DNA from: Bacteroidales bacterium
GTDB lineage: Bacteria > Bacteroidota > Bacteroidia > Bacteroidales > UBA7960
Length of the DNA: 43,764 bases
Direction of reading: 5' to 3'
Assembly: GCA_012521995.1 (NCBI GenBank)
Contig: JAAYLH010000001.1
Span: 1 to 43,764 of the forward strand
Positions within the stretch are counted from its first letter, which is position 1. Each line of letters opens with the position of its first letter. The notes under the pieces were generated by a model. It was given only the letters and a program-made list of their open reading frames with translations. It was not told where the DNA came from and made no database searches. Position numbers and translations under genes: made by a program. This document shows positions 7,925-16,223 of the stretch, one piece after another.

Positions 7925-9663
7925 TTATGGGCAAAACCGGAATAACCTTGTTGCTTTTGCTTATGGCCCTATGTATGCCCCCCGGGGTTTATGGTCAGGA
8001 AGCTGTTGAAGGAGGGTATTACTGGATATCGTTTAAAGATAAAAACAATACACCATTCAGCGTTGGCCAACCAGAGGCCTTCTTATCCCCGCGAGCCATC
8101 AGCCGACGCGTTTTACAGGGGATTTCAATTACAGAGGCAGACCTTCCTGTCCATCCTGCTTACCTGGATAGCCTAAAAACAGATGAACTGGTACAGGTTT
8201 TCTATTCCAGCAGATGGATGAACGGTGCATTAATCCAAACAGCAGACCAGACTAGCCTTGATCGTATCCGGGGCTTATCCTTTGTTTCAGGTTCAGAGTT
8301 AGTAAAGCCAGGTGAGGAAGCATTCAAGGAAAAGATTCCCGGCAATAACGAATTGAGGTCCGGTGGGCAGAATCTTGGGCAAAGAAACTTTGAACATAGC
8401 CTAATTGAAGCGTTGGGGAAAGCCAACTGGAGAAGTAATTTTTCGGGATTGGATCCTGGTTATTCCAGCGAAAGCATTGCGCAAATCAATGGGATCAAAT
8501 TACTTGAAGATGGGTTTCGTGGTGCAGGCATATTAATTGCGGTGCTTGATGCGGGATATTATGCGGCCGACCAGTTGTCAGTTTTCTCTCATTTATGGGA
8601 ATCCGGTCGCATTGCAGGCACCAGGGATTTTGTGGAAACACCAGAAAATATATTTGGCAGCAGCCCTCATGGCACTTATGTTTTGTGTGTAATGGCAGGT
8701 CATCGTCCCGGCGCTCTTATGGGCACCGCAATGGAAGCCACGTATTTCCTGATTCGCACGGAGGATGTCAGGACAGAATACAAGATAGAAGAATTTAACT
8801 GGTTGGCAGGTGCAGAACTAGCCGACAGCATCGGGGCCGATGTAATCAATTCCTCGCTGGGCTACAGCCGATTTGATGACCCAGAACAGGATTACTCGTA
8901 TTCTGACCTTGATGGAGGGACTACTGTTGTCGCCCAAGCGGCCAATATGGCTTTTGAAAGGGGCATCCTGGTGGTAAACAGTGCTGGGAATTATGGCAAC
9001 CAGACCTGGAGGTTTGTAGGCTCGCCGGCTGACAGTTTTGGCGCACTAAGTGTTGGGGCGGTAAATATTCAGGGAGAGGTTGCAGGCTTCAGTTCACGGG
9101 GCCCCACCGCAGACGGACGAATAAAACCAGACATTATGGCCCATGGTTTGGGGGTACCTGTTAGCGATTTGTCGGAGGGCATAGGACTGGTCAATGGGAC
9201 CTCCTTTTCGAGCCCAATGATCGCAGGAATGTCGGCCTCTCTATGGGGAAAACATCCAAACGCTCTTGCCAGCGAACTGAAAAGGGCTATTATTGAAAGC
9301 GGGCATTTGTTTTTTAAACCCGACACCATTTTCGGCCATGGAATCCCTGACTTCAACTGGGCCTCCCGTTTGCTCCAATACGATTTTGAACCTGCGGAAC
9401 AACTGGTCATTTTCCCCAATCCAGTTTCACCTGACTCTTTCCTCTCATATTATTCAAACATTCAACAAGAATTTATTATTGAGGTGTTTAACCTCAGGGG
9501 ACAAATTGTTTACTTTTTGGATGGTCAAACTTTCTTTCCCGGGTATAACCGGGTTCAACCCTTTGAAAAAATGGCTCATCTTGACAATGGAATCTACTTT
9601 CTCAGGATGGTCCTGGAAGCTTCAGGAGAATTCTCTGTAGCCAAATTTGTGAAAGCCTGGTAA
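7921..9663 (+). CDS. Subtilisin-family (S8) serine protease with T9SS sorting domain
   Basis: 580 residues. A signal peptide covers about residues 1-25 (cleavage likely after VYGQ). The region to about 190 looks like a propeptide. The catalytic triad is visible: Asp210 in IAVLDAGYYAA, His250 in SSPHGTYVLCVMAG, and Ser428 in NGTSFSSPMIAG; the oxyanion Asn is in VVNSAGNYG (about 357). SSRGPTADGRIKPDI is the usual segment before the serine. The last 85 residues form a T9SS C-terminal domain (VIFPNPVSPD ... NGIYFLRMVLEASGEFSVAKF). The enzyme is therefore predicted to be active and exported across the outer membrane. Start ATG 7921 overlaps the upstream stop; an internal ATG at 7927 is also possible. 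Confidence 0.92.
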   Translation: MIMGKTGITLLLLLMALCMPPGVYGQEAVEGGYYWISFKDKNNTPFSVGQPEAFLSPRAISRRVLQGISITEADLPVHPAYLDSLKTDELVQVFYSSRWMNGALIQTADQTSLDRIRGLSFVSGSELVKPGEEAFKEKIPGNNELRSGGQNLGQRNFEHSLIEALGKANWRSNFSGLDPGYSSESIAQINGIKLLEDGFRGAGILIAVLDAGYYAADQLSVFSHLWESGRIAGTRDFVETPENIFGSSPHGTYVLCVMAGHRPGALMGTAMEATYFLIRTEDVRTEYKIEEFNWLAGAELADSIGADVINSSLGYSRFDDPEQDYSYSDLDGGTTVVAQAANMAFERGILVVNSAGNYGNQTWRFVGSPADSFGALSVGAVNIQGEVAGFSSRGPTADGRIKPDIMAHGLGVPVSDLSEGIGLVNGTSFSSPMIAGMSASLWGKHPNALASELKRAIIESGHLFFKPDTIFGHGIPDFNWASRLLQYDFEPAEQLVIFPNPVSPDSFLSYYSNIQQEFIIEVFNLRGQIVYFLDGQTFFPGYNRVQPFEKMAHLDNGIYFLRMVLEASGEFSVAKFVKAW

Positions 9664-10533
9664 TACCCCCATTATTTTCCTTTAAATCTTTAAGTCAGAT
9701 TCCAAATGCATTGGAAAAATTGGGATTACTCAAGGGTAATTGCCTGATAATAAAAACAAAGACACTTGGAAATTAAAAATGATAAGATTTTTTGTTTGCT
9801 TAAAGATGAAATAAAATCGGGTAGGGGCCAGGGAGAGAAGTTATATTGAATTCTCAAGGACTTATTGGTTAATCCATGACAATACATTTCCCGTTTGGGA
9901 TAGGAAAAATTGAAATATCCCTGGCTGGTAATTTTCAAGATTGTAGATTGAAAATAAAGAGGCATATTTCATTCTATTGAAATAATCGCTTTTAGAGAAG
10001 GATTATAAGTTGATTTCCAAGATTGTTAAACCATTGAACATTTTTCTAGACATTAATTTCATTTTTAATAATTGAACGAATTAACAAACAAGAGGATTTA
10101 CAATCGTACAAAGAGAAATTCACCCTTGTAAATATTTCTTTTGTTATTATTGATTAATAGTGAATTAACATTTGTAATTTCTCGGATATTGTTTGTTATA
10201 ATTTAGAAATTTGAATTTCTGATGCAATTATATTGTTTTTTCTGATTTATCCAGTAATTATTTTTTTATTTAATTGTTTTTCAACTTTTTAAATATTTTA
10301 TCTAATCTTTTACTTTAAAATAATGCTAATGAGTAAATTTTTTTTTAATCATTTTATATTCTCGTATTAAAGAATTTAATATCAATTTAAAAATAGGTCT
10401 AATTAAACCTTATGTTTAATATTTCTTACGTTTTACAAACATGAACTTAATGGCTTGTTCACAAAATCGTAATTTGAATTACAGTTTTTCGTAATTTTAT
10501 AACATTGTTAATGGTTTGAAAAATTGACCAGAA
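9664..10533. other. AT-rich gene-free stretch
   Basis: About 870 bases without a convincing gene. Composition is much richer in A and T than the flanks, especially 10080-10500. A 79-codon frame on the minus strand (9726-9965) has no family features. The part nearest the XRE gene carries a small palindrome and direct repeats, annotated separately. No DnaA-box cluster, tRNA or clear terminator was found. Confidence 0.6.
10467..10497. promoter_or_regulatory. Possible operator of the XRE regulator
   Basis: TCGTAATTT occurs twice as a direct repeat (10467-10475 and 10489-10497), 22 bases apart, which is about two helical turns. The first copy is part of a perfect 6+2+6 palindrome, GTAATTTGAATTAC (10469-10482). 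It lies 36-67 bases before the ATG at 10534, where an autoregulating repressor would bind. This assignment is inference. Confidence 0.4.
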
Positions 10534-11046
10534 ATGATCAAGCGGATACAAAAGATCATGCAATTGAAAAAGTTGACTTCATCAGCATTTGCAGATAAAG
10601 TTGGGGTGCCCCGATCGACGATCAGTCATATTTTATCGGGCAGGAATAATCCGAGCCTTGAGTTTGTGCAGAAGGTATTGGATTCTTTTCCGGAAATTCG
10701 TACCGAATGGCTAATCCGCGGAGAGAGTCATATGTTAAAGGCGAGCAATACGCTTTTCCCTGATGAGGATTTCGAACTTTCTGAAGTGATTAAGTCGCCT
10801 TTAGAAGAAAAGGCAGATATAGCGGGAAAAGAAGAAAAAATTTCACCCAGTAGCCAAGCCCGGGAGGAAATATCGAAATCTGAGGGGGATAAAAAAATGC
10901 CAGAAAAGGAAGTTTTTTCTGACAAGGATATGCCAACAGCACGTAAAAAGTCTGACATTTCTGTCAAATTTCATAAAAAAGCCATCAGGGTTATGTTGTT
11001 TTATGCTGATGGTACGTTTTTTGAGTATTTTCCGGAGCAGCAATAA
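10534..11046 (+). CDS. XRE-family helix-turn-helix regulator
   Basis: 170 residues. Residues 1-65 are a lambda-repressor-like DNA-binding domain (MQLKKLTSSAFADKVGVPRSTISHILSGRNNPSLEFVQKVL), ending with FPEIRTEWLIRGESHM as in many Bacteroidota XRE proteins. Residues 75-140 are charged and low in complexity, probably a flexible linker. A short conserved-looking beta hairpin, FHKKAIRVMLFYADGTFFEYFPEQQ, closes the protein. No ligand domain or protease domain is present, so the signal is unknown. It follows a long AT-rich region with candidate operators and converges with ndk, leaving a gap of five bases between stops. Confidence 0.88.
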   Translation: MIKRIQKIMQLKKLTSSAFADKVGVPRSTISHILSGRNNPSLEFVQKVLDSFPEIRTEWLIRGESHMLKASNTLFPDEDFELSEVIKSPLEEKADIAGKEEKISPSSQAREEISKSEGDKKMPEKEVFSDKDMPTARKKSDISVKFHKKAIRVMLFYADGTFFEYFPEQQ

Positions 11047-11051
11047 GGCCT

Positions 11052-11474
11052 TTAAAAGCGTTCCAGTTCAGAAAAGAAGAAACTGGCTTCACGTATGGCA
11101 TTATCGTCGGAATCGGACCCATGAACGGCATTTTGCTCAATGCTGGCACCAAAGAGTTTTCTAAGGGTACCTTCCTCGGCCCTGGTGGGGTCGGTAGCAC
11201 CAATTAAGAGGCGGTAATCATCAACGGCATTTTCTTTTTCGAGGATGGCAGCTACAATGGGGCCATTTGACATGAACCGGGTAAGCCTTTCGAAAAAGGG
11301 TCTTTCGCGATGCACCTCATAAAATGCTTCAGCCTGTCTGAGGGAGAGCTGAAGGTATTTCATGGCGGCAATACGAAATCCTGCTTCGTTGATGCGTGCC
11401 AGGATTGGGCCCACATAACCATGCTGAACAGCATAGGGTTTGATCATGGTAAGGGTAATATTTCCTTTGGCCAT
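11052..11474 (-). CDS. ndk: Nucleoside-diphosphate kinase
   Basis: 140 residues from the ATG at 11474 (MAKGNITLTMIKPYAV), the usual start; an in-frame TTG at 11510 would add twelve atypical residues. The enzyme exchanges gamma phosphates among nucleoside di- and triphosphates through a phosphohistidine. The active-site motif NAVHGSDS is intact, as are the ATP-binding TMIKPYAV, RPFFERLTRFMSNGP and GATDPTRAEEGTLRKLFG segments. Cytosolic housekeeping enzyme. It is divergent from the DHH phosphoesterase gene; ndk, DHH phosphoesterase and a GldI-like isomerase are, as I recall, often neighbours in Bacteroidota. Confidence 0.95.
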   Translation of the reverse strand: MAKGNITLTMIKPYAVQHGYVGPILARINEAGFRIAAMKYLQLSLRQAEAFYEVHRERPFFERLTRFMSNGPIVAAILEKENAVDDYRLLIGATDPTRAEEGTLRKLFGASIEQNAVHGSDSDDNAIREASFFFSELERF

Positions 11475-11582
11475 TTTGAAGGTCTTAATTATCTGAAACA
11501 ATTGCTGCAAAAGGCAGCGGGGAATAAGGAAGCATAAAAATAATTAATTTGGTGGGTAAAAACCAAACTCATTCTTTTTTTT

Positions 11583-11590
11583 TACCTTTG
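11583..11590 (+). promoter_or_regulatory. Possible -7 promoter element for the DHH-FKBP-lgt operon
   Basis: TACCTTTG matches TAnnTTTG of the Bacteroidota housekeeping sigma factor and lies 44 bases before the ATG at 11627. A matching -33 TTTG at proper spacing was not found. Confidence 0.4.
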
Positions 11591-11626
11591 TTCAACTAAA
11601 AAAATTGCAGGGATTTGAACCCAATA

Positions 11627-12628
11627 ATGATCAGCCAGGTAAAAAACCTGCTTTCAGACAAAGATCAGCCTATAGCCATAGTTACCCATACCAATCCTGA
11701 CGGAGATGCCCTGGGCTCCTCCCTTGGGCTGTATGGTTTTTTACTTCTATCAGGCTATAAGCGGGTTAGTGTAATCACCCCTGACCGTTATCCTTCGTTT
11801 TTGCAATGGATGGCTTGGGAACAGGAGATCGTTGTTGCCGACCAGGACCAAGCAAAGGCGGAAGCCGCCATTTTGGGAGCAAAGCTTGTTTTTTGCCTTG
11901 ATTTCAATGGTATCAACAGGGTAAATCATCTTGAAGAAACCCTGAGGAATGCGAAAGGGAAAAAAATATTGATTGACCATCACCCCCAACCAGAGGATGA
12001 ATTTGATATCGTATTTTCAAATACCAATGTTAGCAGTACTGCAGAATTGGTGTTCTATTTCATTGCCGCCCTGGGCGGGGAAATGACGATGGATGTTAGG
12101 GTTGCCGAATGCCTATATGCAGGGATAGTGACCGATACTGGGTCTTTCAGCTATGGTTGTAATGAACCCAAGACTTACGAAATCACAGCCAAATTGATTG
12201 CCTTGGGAGTAGACGGTGAGCATCTTCACCGATTGATATACAACACTTATTCGGCTGACAGGATGCGACTGCTGGGATATTGTTTAAGTGAAAAGCTCAA
12301 GGTGTTACCCGAGCAAAATGCTGCCCATATCAGCCTGTCGGCAAAGGACCTGAAACGTTTCAATCATCAGGAAGGGGATACTGAAGGCGTTGTGAATTAT
12401 GCCATGAGCATAGAAAACATTCACCTTGCTGCATTGTTTATTGAAAAGGAAGATCACGTGAAGATTTCTTTCCGGTCTGCAGGGGTCGTGGACGTCAATA
12501 TGCTTGCCCGCGAATATTTTAATGGTGGTGGGCACCGCAATGCTGCAGGCGGAAAAAGTTTTGACAGCCTGGAAGTCACAATTCGGCAGTTTGAAGATGT
12601 AATAAAAAAGGGCCAATTAAAAAAATGA
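11627..12628 (+). CDS. DHH-family phosphoesterase (NrnA-like)
   Basis: About 333 residues. The DHH catalytic half has IAIVTHTNPDGDALGSSLGL, LVFCLDFNG, ILIDHHPQPE (the DHH triad) and VTDTGSFSYG, all metal-binding. The C-terminal DHHA1 substrate domain ends with GGGHRNAAGG. Relatives degrade short oligoribonucleotides (nanoRNA) and some also remove the 3' phosphate of pAp; which activity applies here cannot be told. Starts at ATG 11627 or TTG 11615 are both possible; GCAGGG lies just upstream, too near for the TTG and somewhat far for the ATG. The stop overlaps the next ATG (ATGA), coupling it to the first FKBP gene. Confidence 0.88.
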   Translation: MISQVKNLLSDKDQPIAIVTHTNPDGDALGSSLGLYGFLLLSGYKRVSVITPDRYPSFLQWMAWEQEIVVADQDQAKAEAAILGAKLVFCLDFNGINRVNHLEETLRNAKGKKILIDHHPQPEDEFDIVFSNTNVSSTAELVFYFIAALGGEMTMDVRVAECLYAGIVTDTGSFSYGCNEPKTYEITAKLIALGVDGEHLHRLIYNTYSADRMRLLGYCLSEKLKVLPEQNAAHISLSAKDLKRFNHQEGDTEGVVNYAMSIENIHLAALFIEKEDHVKISFRSAGVVDVNMLAREYFNGGGHRNAAGGKSFDSLEVTIRQFEDVIKKGQLKK

Positions 12629-13161
12629 AAGGAATAAACGCAAGAGTTCTGGCAGGCCTTATTATTGCACTGTTATTCATGTTCATGGCCTGTAATCAGA
12701 CTTCGGAACAACAAAGAGTTCCTGATCCAAAAGAAATTAGAAAGACCTTTGAGGAGAGTAATAAGATCCTGTTGGAGGCCGAAAAGCAAGAAATTTTAGA
12801 TTTTATCTCGCGTTATGGATGGGATATGCAGGAAAGCGGTACAGGGCTTTGGTACAAGATATACCATGAAGGGAGCGGAGCATATGCTCAAAGCGGAGCC
12901 CTGGCCATCATTCATTACAAGATCCACTTACTCACCGGAGACCTGGTGTATTCTTCGGAAACAGATGGCGCAAGAGAATTCAAAATCGGGCGAGGAGGCG
13001 TAGAGCTTGGATTGGAAGAAGGTATTCTGCTGATGCGTGAAGGAGACAAGGCACGTTTTATTATGCCATCTCACCTTGCGCATGGCGTGCCAGGCGACGG
13101 GGTGAAAATTCCCGCAAGGGCCACCATCGTCTATGATGTTGAACTTGTTGAACTCAAATAA
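12625..13161 (+). CDS. Single-domain FKBP-type peptidyl-prolyl isomerase lipoprotein (GldI-like)
   Basis: 178 residues. An N-terminal membrane stretch ends in FMACNQ, a plausible lipobox with cysteine near residue 23. A helical segment (residues 35-60) is followed by one FKBP domain from about 65: GLWYKIYHEGSG, LAIIHYKIHLLTGDLVYSS, GGVELGLEEGILLMREGDKARFIMPSHLAHG and ATIVYDVELVEL. In canonical FKBPs the core is YxGxxxDGxxFDSS, so this copy is diverged at the active site (HYKIHLLTGDLVYSSE). Size, lipoprotein nature and position after a DHH gene resemble GldI of Flavobacterium, a lipoprotein needed for gliding motility; identity is not proven. Likely periplasmic folding role. Confidence 0.8.
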   Translation: MKGINARVLAGLIIALLFMFMACNQTSEQQRVPDPKEIRKTFEESNKILLEAEKQEILDFISRYGWDMQESGTGLWYKIYHEGSGAYAQSGALAIIHYKIHLLTGDLVYSSETDGAREFKIGRGGVELGLEEGILLMREGDKARFIMPSHLAHGVPGDGVKIPARATIVYDVELVELK

Positions 13162-13265
13162 TTTATCATAATTTTCGAGAAAGCGAGCATGTTCGTATAA
13201 TCATTTGAAGGATAGGGTATTCACATGCGGGACTCGTCCAAGTAACAATTACAAATCCACGAATA

Positions 13266-14153
13266 ATGAAAAACCTGAGAAGTTTAGTTATTTTAACGCT
13301 TGCAATTTTTGTTGCAGCCTGTTCAAACAGCCCACATAAGGGATTCAAGGAAAATGACAATGGGATATTTTACCGTTTTCATGAAAAAGGCAATGGTGAG
13401 AAGCCTGAAGAAGGAAAACTAGTTTCTATGATCATGGTATACAGTGACTCTAAGGGCAATACCTTGCTTGACAGCCGTGAAGGTGGCGTTCCTTTTGTAC
13501 TTGAATTTATTCAGCCTGAATATCCGGGAGATATTTATGAAGCCATTGGTATGATGTCGGTAGGCGATAGTGCCTCCTTCATTATTGATGCCGAGCAATT
13601 TTTTACCACTACTGCCCAGATGCCCATGCTTCCGGAATCCATTGAGTCCGGATCACACCTCAACTTTGACATTAAACTTCTTGATGTTTTGACAGAGGAG
13701 GAGTATATGGAAGAGCAGAAACGCCTTGCAGAGGAAACTATGCGTGCAAATGAAGCCCGAGCGGGAGCAGAGGAAGGACTTTTGCAGAATTTCCTGACTG
13801 AGAATAATATCACAATTCCAGCCCGCGAGAGCGGACTTATCTATGTTGAGCGGGAAAAGGGAACGGGGGTAAAGGCTGAATCAGGAAAGACAGTTTCCGT
13901 TCATTACGAAGGTCGCTTGCTTGATGGGACAGTATTTGATTCAAGCCTTGAGCGCGGTGAACCCATTGAATTTCCCCTGGGTGTTGGCTATGTAATCCCC
14001 GGTTGGGATGAAGGTATCAGCTTAATGAATGTAGGTGGAAAAGCCCGCCTGATCATCCCTTCACACCTTGGTTATGGTGAACGTGGGGCTGGCAACCAAA
14101 TCCCTGCTTATTCCACATTGGTATTTGATGTAGAACTTGTTGACGTAAAGTAA
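13266..14153 (+). CDS. Two-domain FKBP-type peptidyl-prolyl isomerase lipoprotein
   Basis: 295 residues. The signal ends in VAACSN (lipobox, cysteine at about 19). The first FKBP-like domain (about 28-140) is diverged: it keeps the fold markers (GNTLLDSREGGVPFVLEF, IGMMSVGDSASFIIDAEQFF, LNFDIKLLDV) but lacks the standard FDSS core. A charged helix (145-175) links to a canonical domain: VSVHYEGRLLDGTVFDSSLERGEPIEFPLG, IPGWDEGISLMNVGGKARLIIPSHLGYGERGAG, STLVFDVELVDVK. The arrangement of one diverged plus one active domain recalls periplasmic FkpA/Mip-like or trigger-like chaperones. It is about 100 bases from the gene before and 10 bases from the one after. Confidence 0.88.
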   Translation: MKNLRSLVILTLAIFVAACSNSPHKGFKENDNGIFYRFHEKGNGEKPEEGKLVSMIMVYSDSKGNTLLDSREGGVPFVLEFIQPEYPGDIYEAIGMMSVGDSASFIIDAEQFFTTTAQMPMLPESIESGSHLNFDIKLLDVLTEEEYMEEQKRLAEETMRANEARAGAEEGLLQNFLTENNITIPARESGLIYVEREKGTGVKAESGKTVSVHYEGRLLDGTVFDSSLERGEPIEFPLGVGYVIPGWDEGISLMNVGGKARLIIPSHLGYGERGAGNQIPAYSTLVFDVELVDVK

Positions 14154-14163
14154 AACGGCTGTC

Positions 14164-15393
14164 ATGAAAAAGCACACGCAAGAAAAAAGGTTTTACTTTG
14201 AATTCCCGAGGAAGCAGGTTGTACCGATCATCAGTGTGGTTGCTTTTCTTATGATGCCAGGATGCCGCAGTGCCATGGTTCAGCGGGCGGAGGTGGCAGT
14301 AGTGCAAGAAAAAAAAATGACTGAATCAGGTCTGCAATATTCCATTATCCCTGAAGGCGAAGGTGAAAATGCGAAAGACGGCGACCAGGTTTTTGTTCAC
14401 TATTCAGGCCGTCTTGAGGATGGGACCGTATTTGACAGCTCGTACGATCGTGGGGAGCCCATTTCTTTCAAGATAGGCAAGGGGCAAGTCATTGCTGGCT
14501 GGGAAGAAGGGATTAGGATGCTCAGGAAAGGGGATAAGGCAACGCTCGTCATTCCTCCTCAACTGGCATATGGAGAGAATGCAATTGGACCCATTCCTGC
14601 CAATGCTACTTTAACTTTTGAAATTGAACTGGTGGATATTTTGAACCCAGTTGCTCCTTTGAGAACGAAAGGCATTAGTGGAAAGATGACAGAAAACGGT
14701 GTCGAGGTCTTTGTTGTCCGTGAAGGAAACGGAACGATTCTTGAACCAGGAGTGCGTGTGAAGGTGCATTATAATGGTTTTCTGGAAAATGACACCCTAT
14801 TTGACTCCTCCTATGAACGAGGGCAACCTATTGAGTTTGTTCTTGGTCAAGGAATGGTCATTCCCGGACTTGAGGAAGGTTTAAAAAGCCTCAGGGTAGG
14901 GGATCAGGCCCGGGTATGGATACCATTCCAGCTTGCTTACGGAGAGCGTGGCCGCGGTCCCATTCCGGCAAGGGCAAACCTGATCTTCGATGTGGAAGTG
15001 CTGGATACTGAAATTGTTGAAGCACCAAAACCTTTTGAAGTGGAAGGCCTACCTGTTGAAGCTACTGAGTCTGGACTTCAATATATTATTGTCAAGGAAG
15101 GGGAGGGTGATTATCCGCAGGCGGGACAACTCTTGGTTGTGCACTATTCTGGCTTCCTTCCGGATGGCAGTTTGTTTGATTCCTCCGTTCAGCGAGGTGA
15201 GCCGTTCCGTTTTATCCTTGGCCGCAACCAGGTTATCCGTGGATGGGATGAAGGCTTTGCGCTATTAAAAACGGGCTCCAAGGTGCGGTTCATCGTACCC
15301 CCTTCTTTAGGCTACGGTGAACGAGAGGTAGGTCCTATCCCTGCTGGATCAACCCTTGTTTTTGATGTTGAACTGATTGAAATTCAGAATTAA
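14164..15393 (+). CDS. Three-domain tandem FKBP peptidyl-prolyl isomerase, exported
   Basis: 409 residues with an N-terminal membrane stretch (about 18-36) ending MMPGC, which may be a lipobox. Three FKBP domains follow in tandem: about 52-157, 172-280 and 298-408. Each has the active-site pattern HYSG/HYNG, DG.VFDSS or equivalent (FDSSYDRGEP, FDSSYERGQP, FDSSVQRGEP), W/L-EEG, and the closing AYGE.../GYGE... with PIPA..TL.F..EL. All three look catalytically competent, unlike the first domains of the two upstream genes. Three tandem domains are unusual for bacterial FKBPs, and are better known from eukaryotic FKBPs. A role as periplasmic or surface folding catalyst is inferred. Confidence 0.88.
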   Translation: MKKHTQEKRFYFEFPRKQVVPIISVVAFLMMPGCRSAMVQRAEVAVVQEKKMTESGLQYSIIPEGEGENAKDGDQVFVHYSGRLEDGTVFDSSYDRGEPISFKIGKGQVIAGWEEGIRMLRKGDKATLVIPPQLAYGENAIGPIPANATLTFEIELVDILNPVAPLRTKGISGKMTENGVEVFVVREGNGTILEPGVRVKVHYNGFLENDTLFDSSYERGQPIEFVLGQGMVIPGLEEGLKSLRVGDQARVWIPFQLAYGERGRGPIPARANLIFDVEVLDTEIVEAPKPFEVEGLPVEATESGLQYIIVKEGEGDYPQAGQLLVVHYSGFLPDGSLFDSSVQRGEPFRFILGRNQVIRGWDEGFALLKTGSKVRFIVPPSLGYGEREVGPIPAGSTLVFDVELIEIQN

Positions 15394-15403
15394 ATATTAC
15401 TTC

Positions 15404-16216
15404 ATGAGCATACTTCAAATCACATGGGATGCAAGCCCCGTAATCTTTGAACTTGGCCCTCTTGCCGTTCGTTGGTATGGATTGTTTTGGGCCCTTTCCT
15501 TTTATTTCGGATATGAGATCATGTTCCGAATATTCAAAAAGGAAGGAATACCATTGCAACAAGTCGACAAACTTTTGTTGTATATGGCCATTGGCACGGT
15601 TGTAGGTGCAAGGCTTGGGCATTGCTTCTTTTACGATTTCAGTTATTATATCCAGAACCCATTGGAGATACTGATGATTTGGAAGGGAGGGCTTGCCAGC
15701 CATGGGGGTGCCATAGGCATTATCCTAGCCCTATACTACTATCAAAAGAAAGTGAGCACTAAGTCGTATGCCTGGCTCTTGGACCGTCTGGTGATCCCCA
15801 TTGCTCTTGGGGCATTCTTAATCAGAATGGGAAACCTGATGAATTCTGAGATTTACGGACATCAGACTGATTTACCATGGGGGTTTATTTTTGTCCGCGC
15901 TGGTGAAATTGTACCTAAGCATCCAACCCAGTTTTATGAAGGTGTTCCATATCTGATGCTATTCCTCTTATTGGGATGGTTATACCTGAAAAAAATCAAG
16001 GTCCTTCCCCCTGCTTTCCTGCTATCCCTTTTTGCCATTATAATGTTTACGGTAAGATTTTTGGTTGAGTTTGTTAAGGAAGATCAATCAGCTTTTGAAG
16101 CAAATATGACCCTAAATATGGGACAATGGCTCAGCCTCCCGCTCATTATTGCAGGTTTTATTGTCATGGGTTGGTCGCTTAAGCAGAAGCTTGAGCCAGA
16201 AAGAAAGAATAGCTAA
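15404..16216 (+). CDS. lgt: Prolipoprotein diacylglyceryl transferase
   Basis: 270 residues with about seven membrane helices. Lgt transfers diacylglyceryl from phosphatidylglycerol to the lipobox cysteine of prolipoproteins at the inner membrane. Diagnostic segments are VRWYGLFWALSF near the N terminus, WKGGLASHGGAIG, LIRMGNLMNSEIYG (the Lgt signature with R and N) and HPTQFYEG. The ATG at 15404 is preferred over the TTG at 15377, because the longer form begins inside the upstream coding sequence. It follows three genes for probable lipoproteins with a gap of only 10 bases and is likely in the same operon. It converges with the RsmI-like gene. Confidence 0.95.
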   Translation: MSILQITWDASPVIFELGPLAVRWYGLFWALSFYFGYEIMFRIFKKEGIPLQQVDKLLLYMAIGTVVGARLGHCFFYDFSYYIQNPLEILMIWKGGLASHGGAIGIILALYYYQKKVSTKSYAWLLDRLVIPIALGAFLIRMGNLMNSEIYGHQTDLPWGFIFVRAGEIVPKHPTQFYEGVPYLMLFLLLGWLYLKKIKVLPPAFLLSLFAIIMFTVRFLVEFVKEDQSAFEANMTLNMGQWLSLPLIIAGFIVMGWSLKQKLEPERKNS

Positions 16217-16223
16217 AAATCAC

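Noticed and set aside
9726-9965. 79-codon minus-strand frame in the AT-rich gap
   Set aside because: No domain, no ribosome binding site and a composition typical of chance translation.
12625-13161. Firm naming as gldI
   Set aside because: Size, lipobox and neighbour fit, but FKBP lipoproteins are numerous. Motif reading alone does not separate GldI from other single-domain FKBPs.
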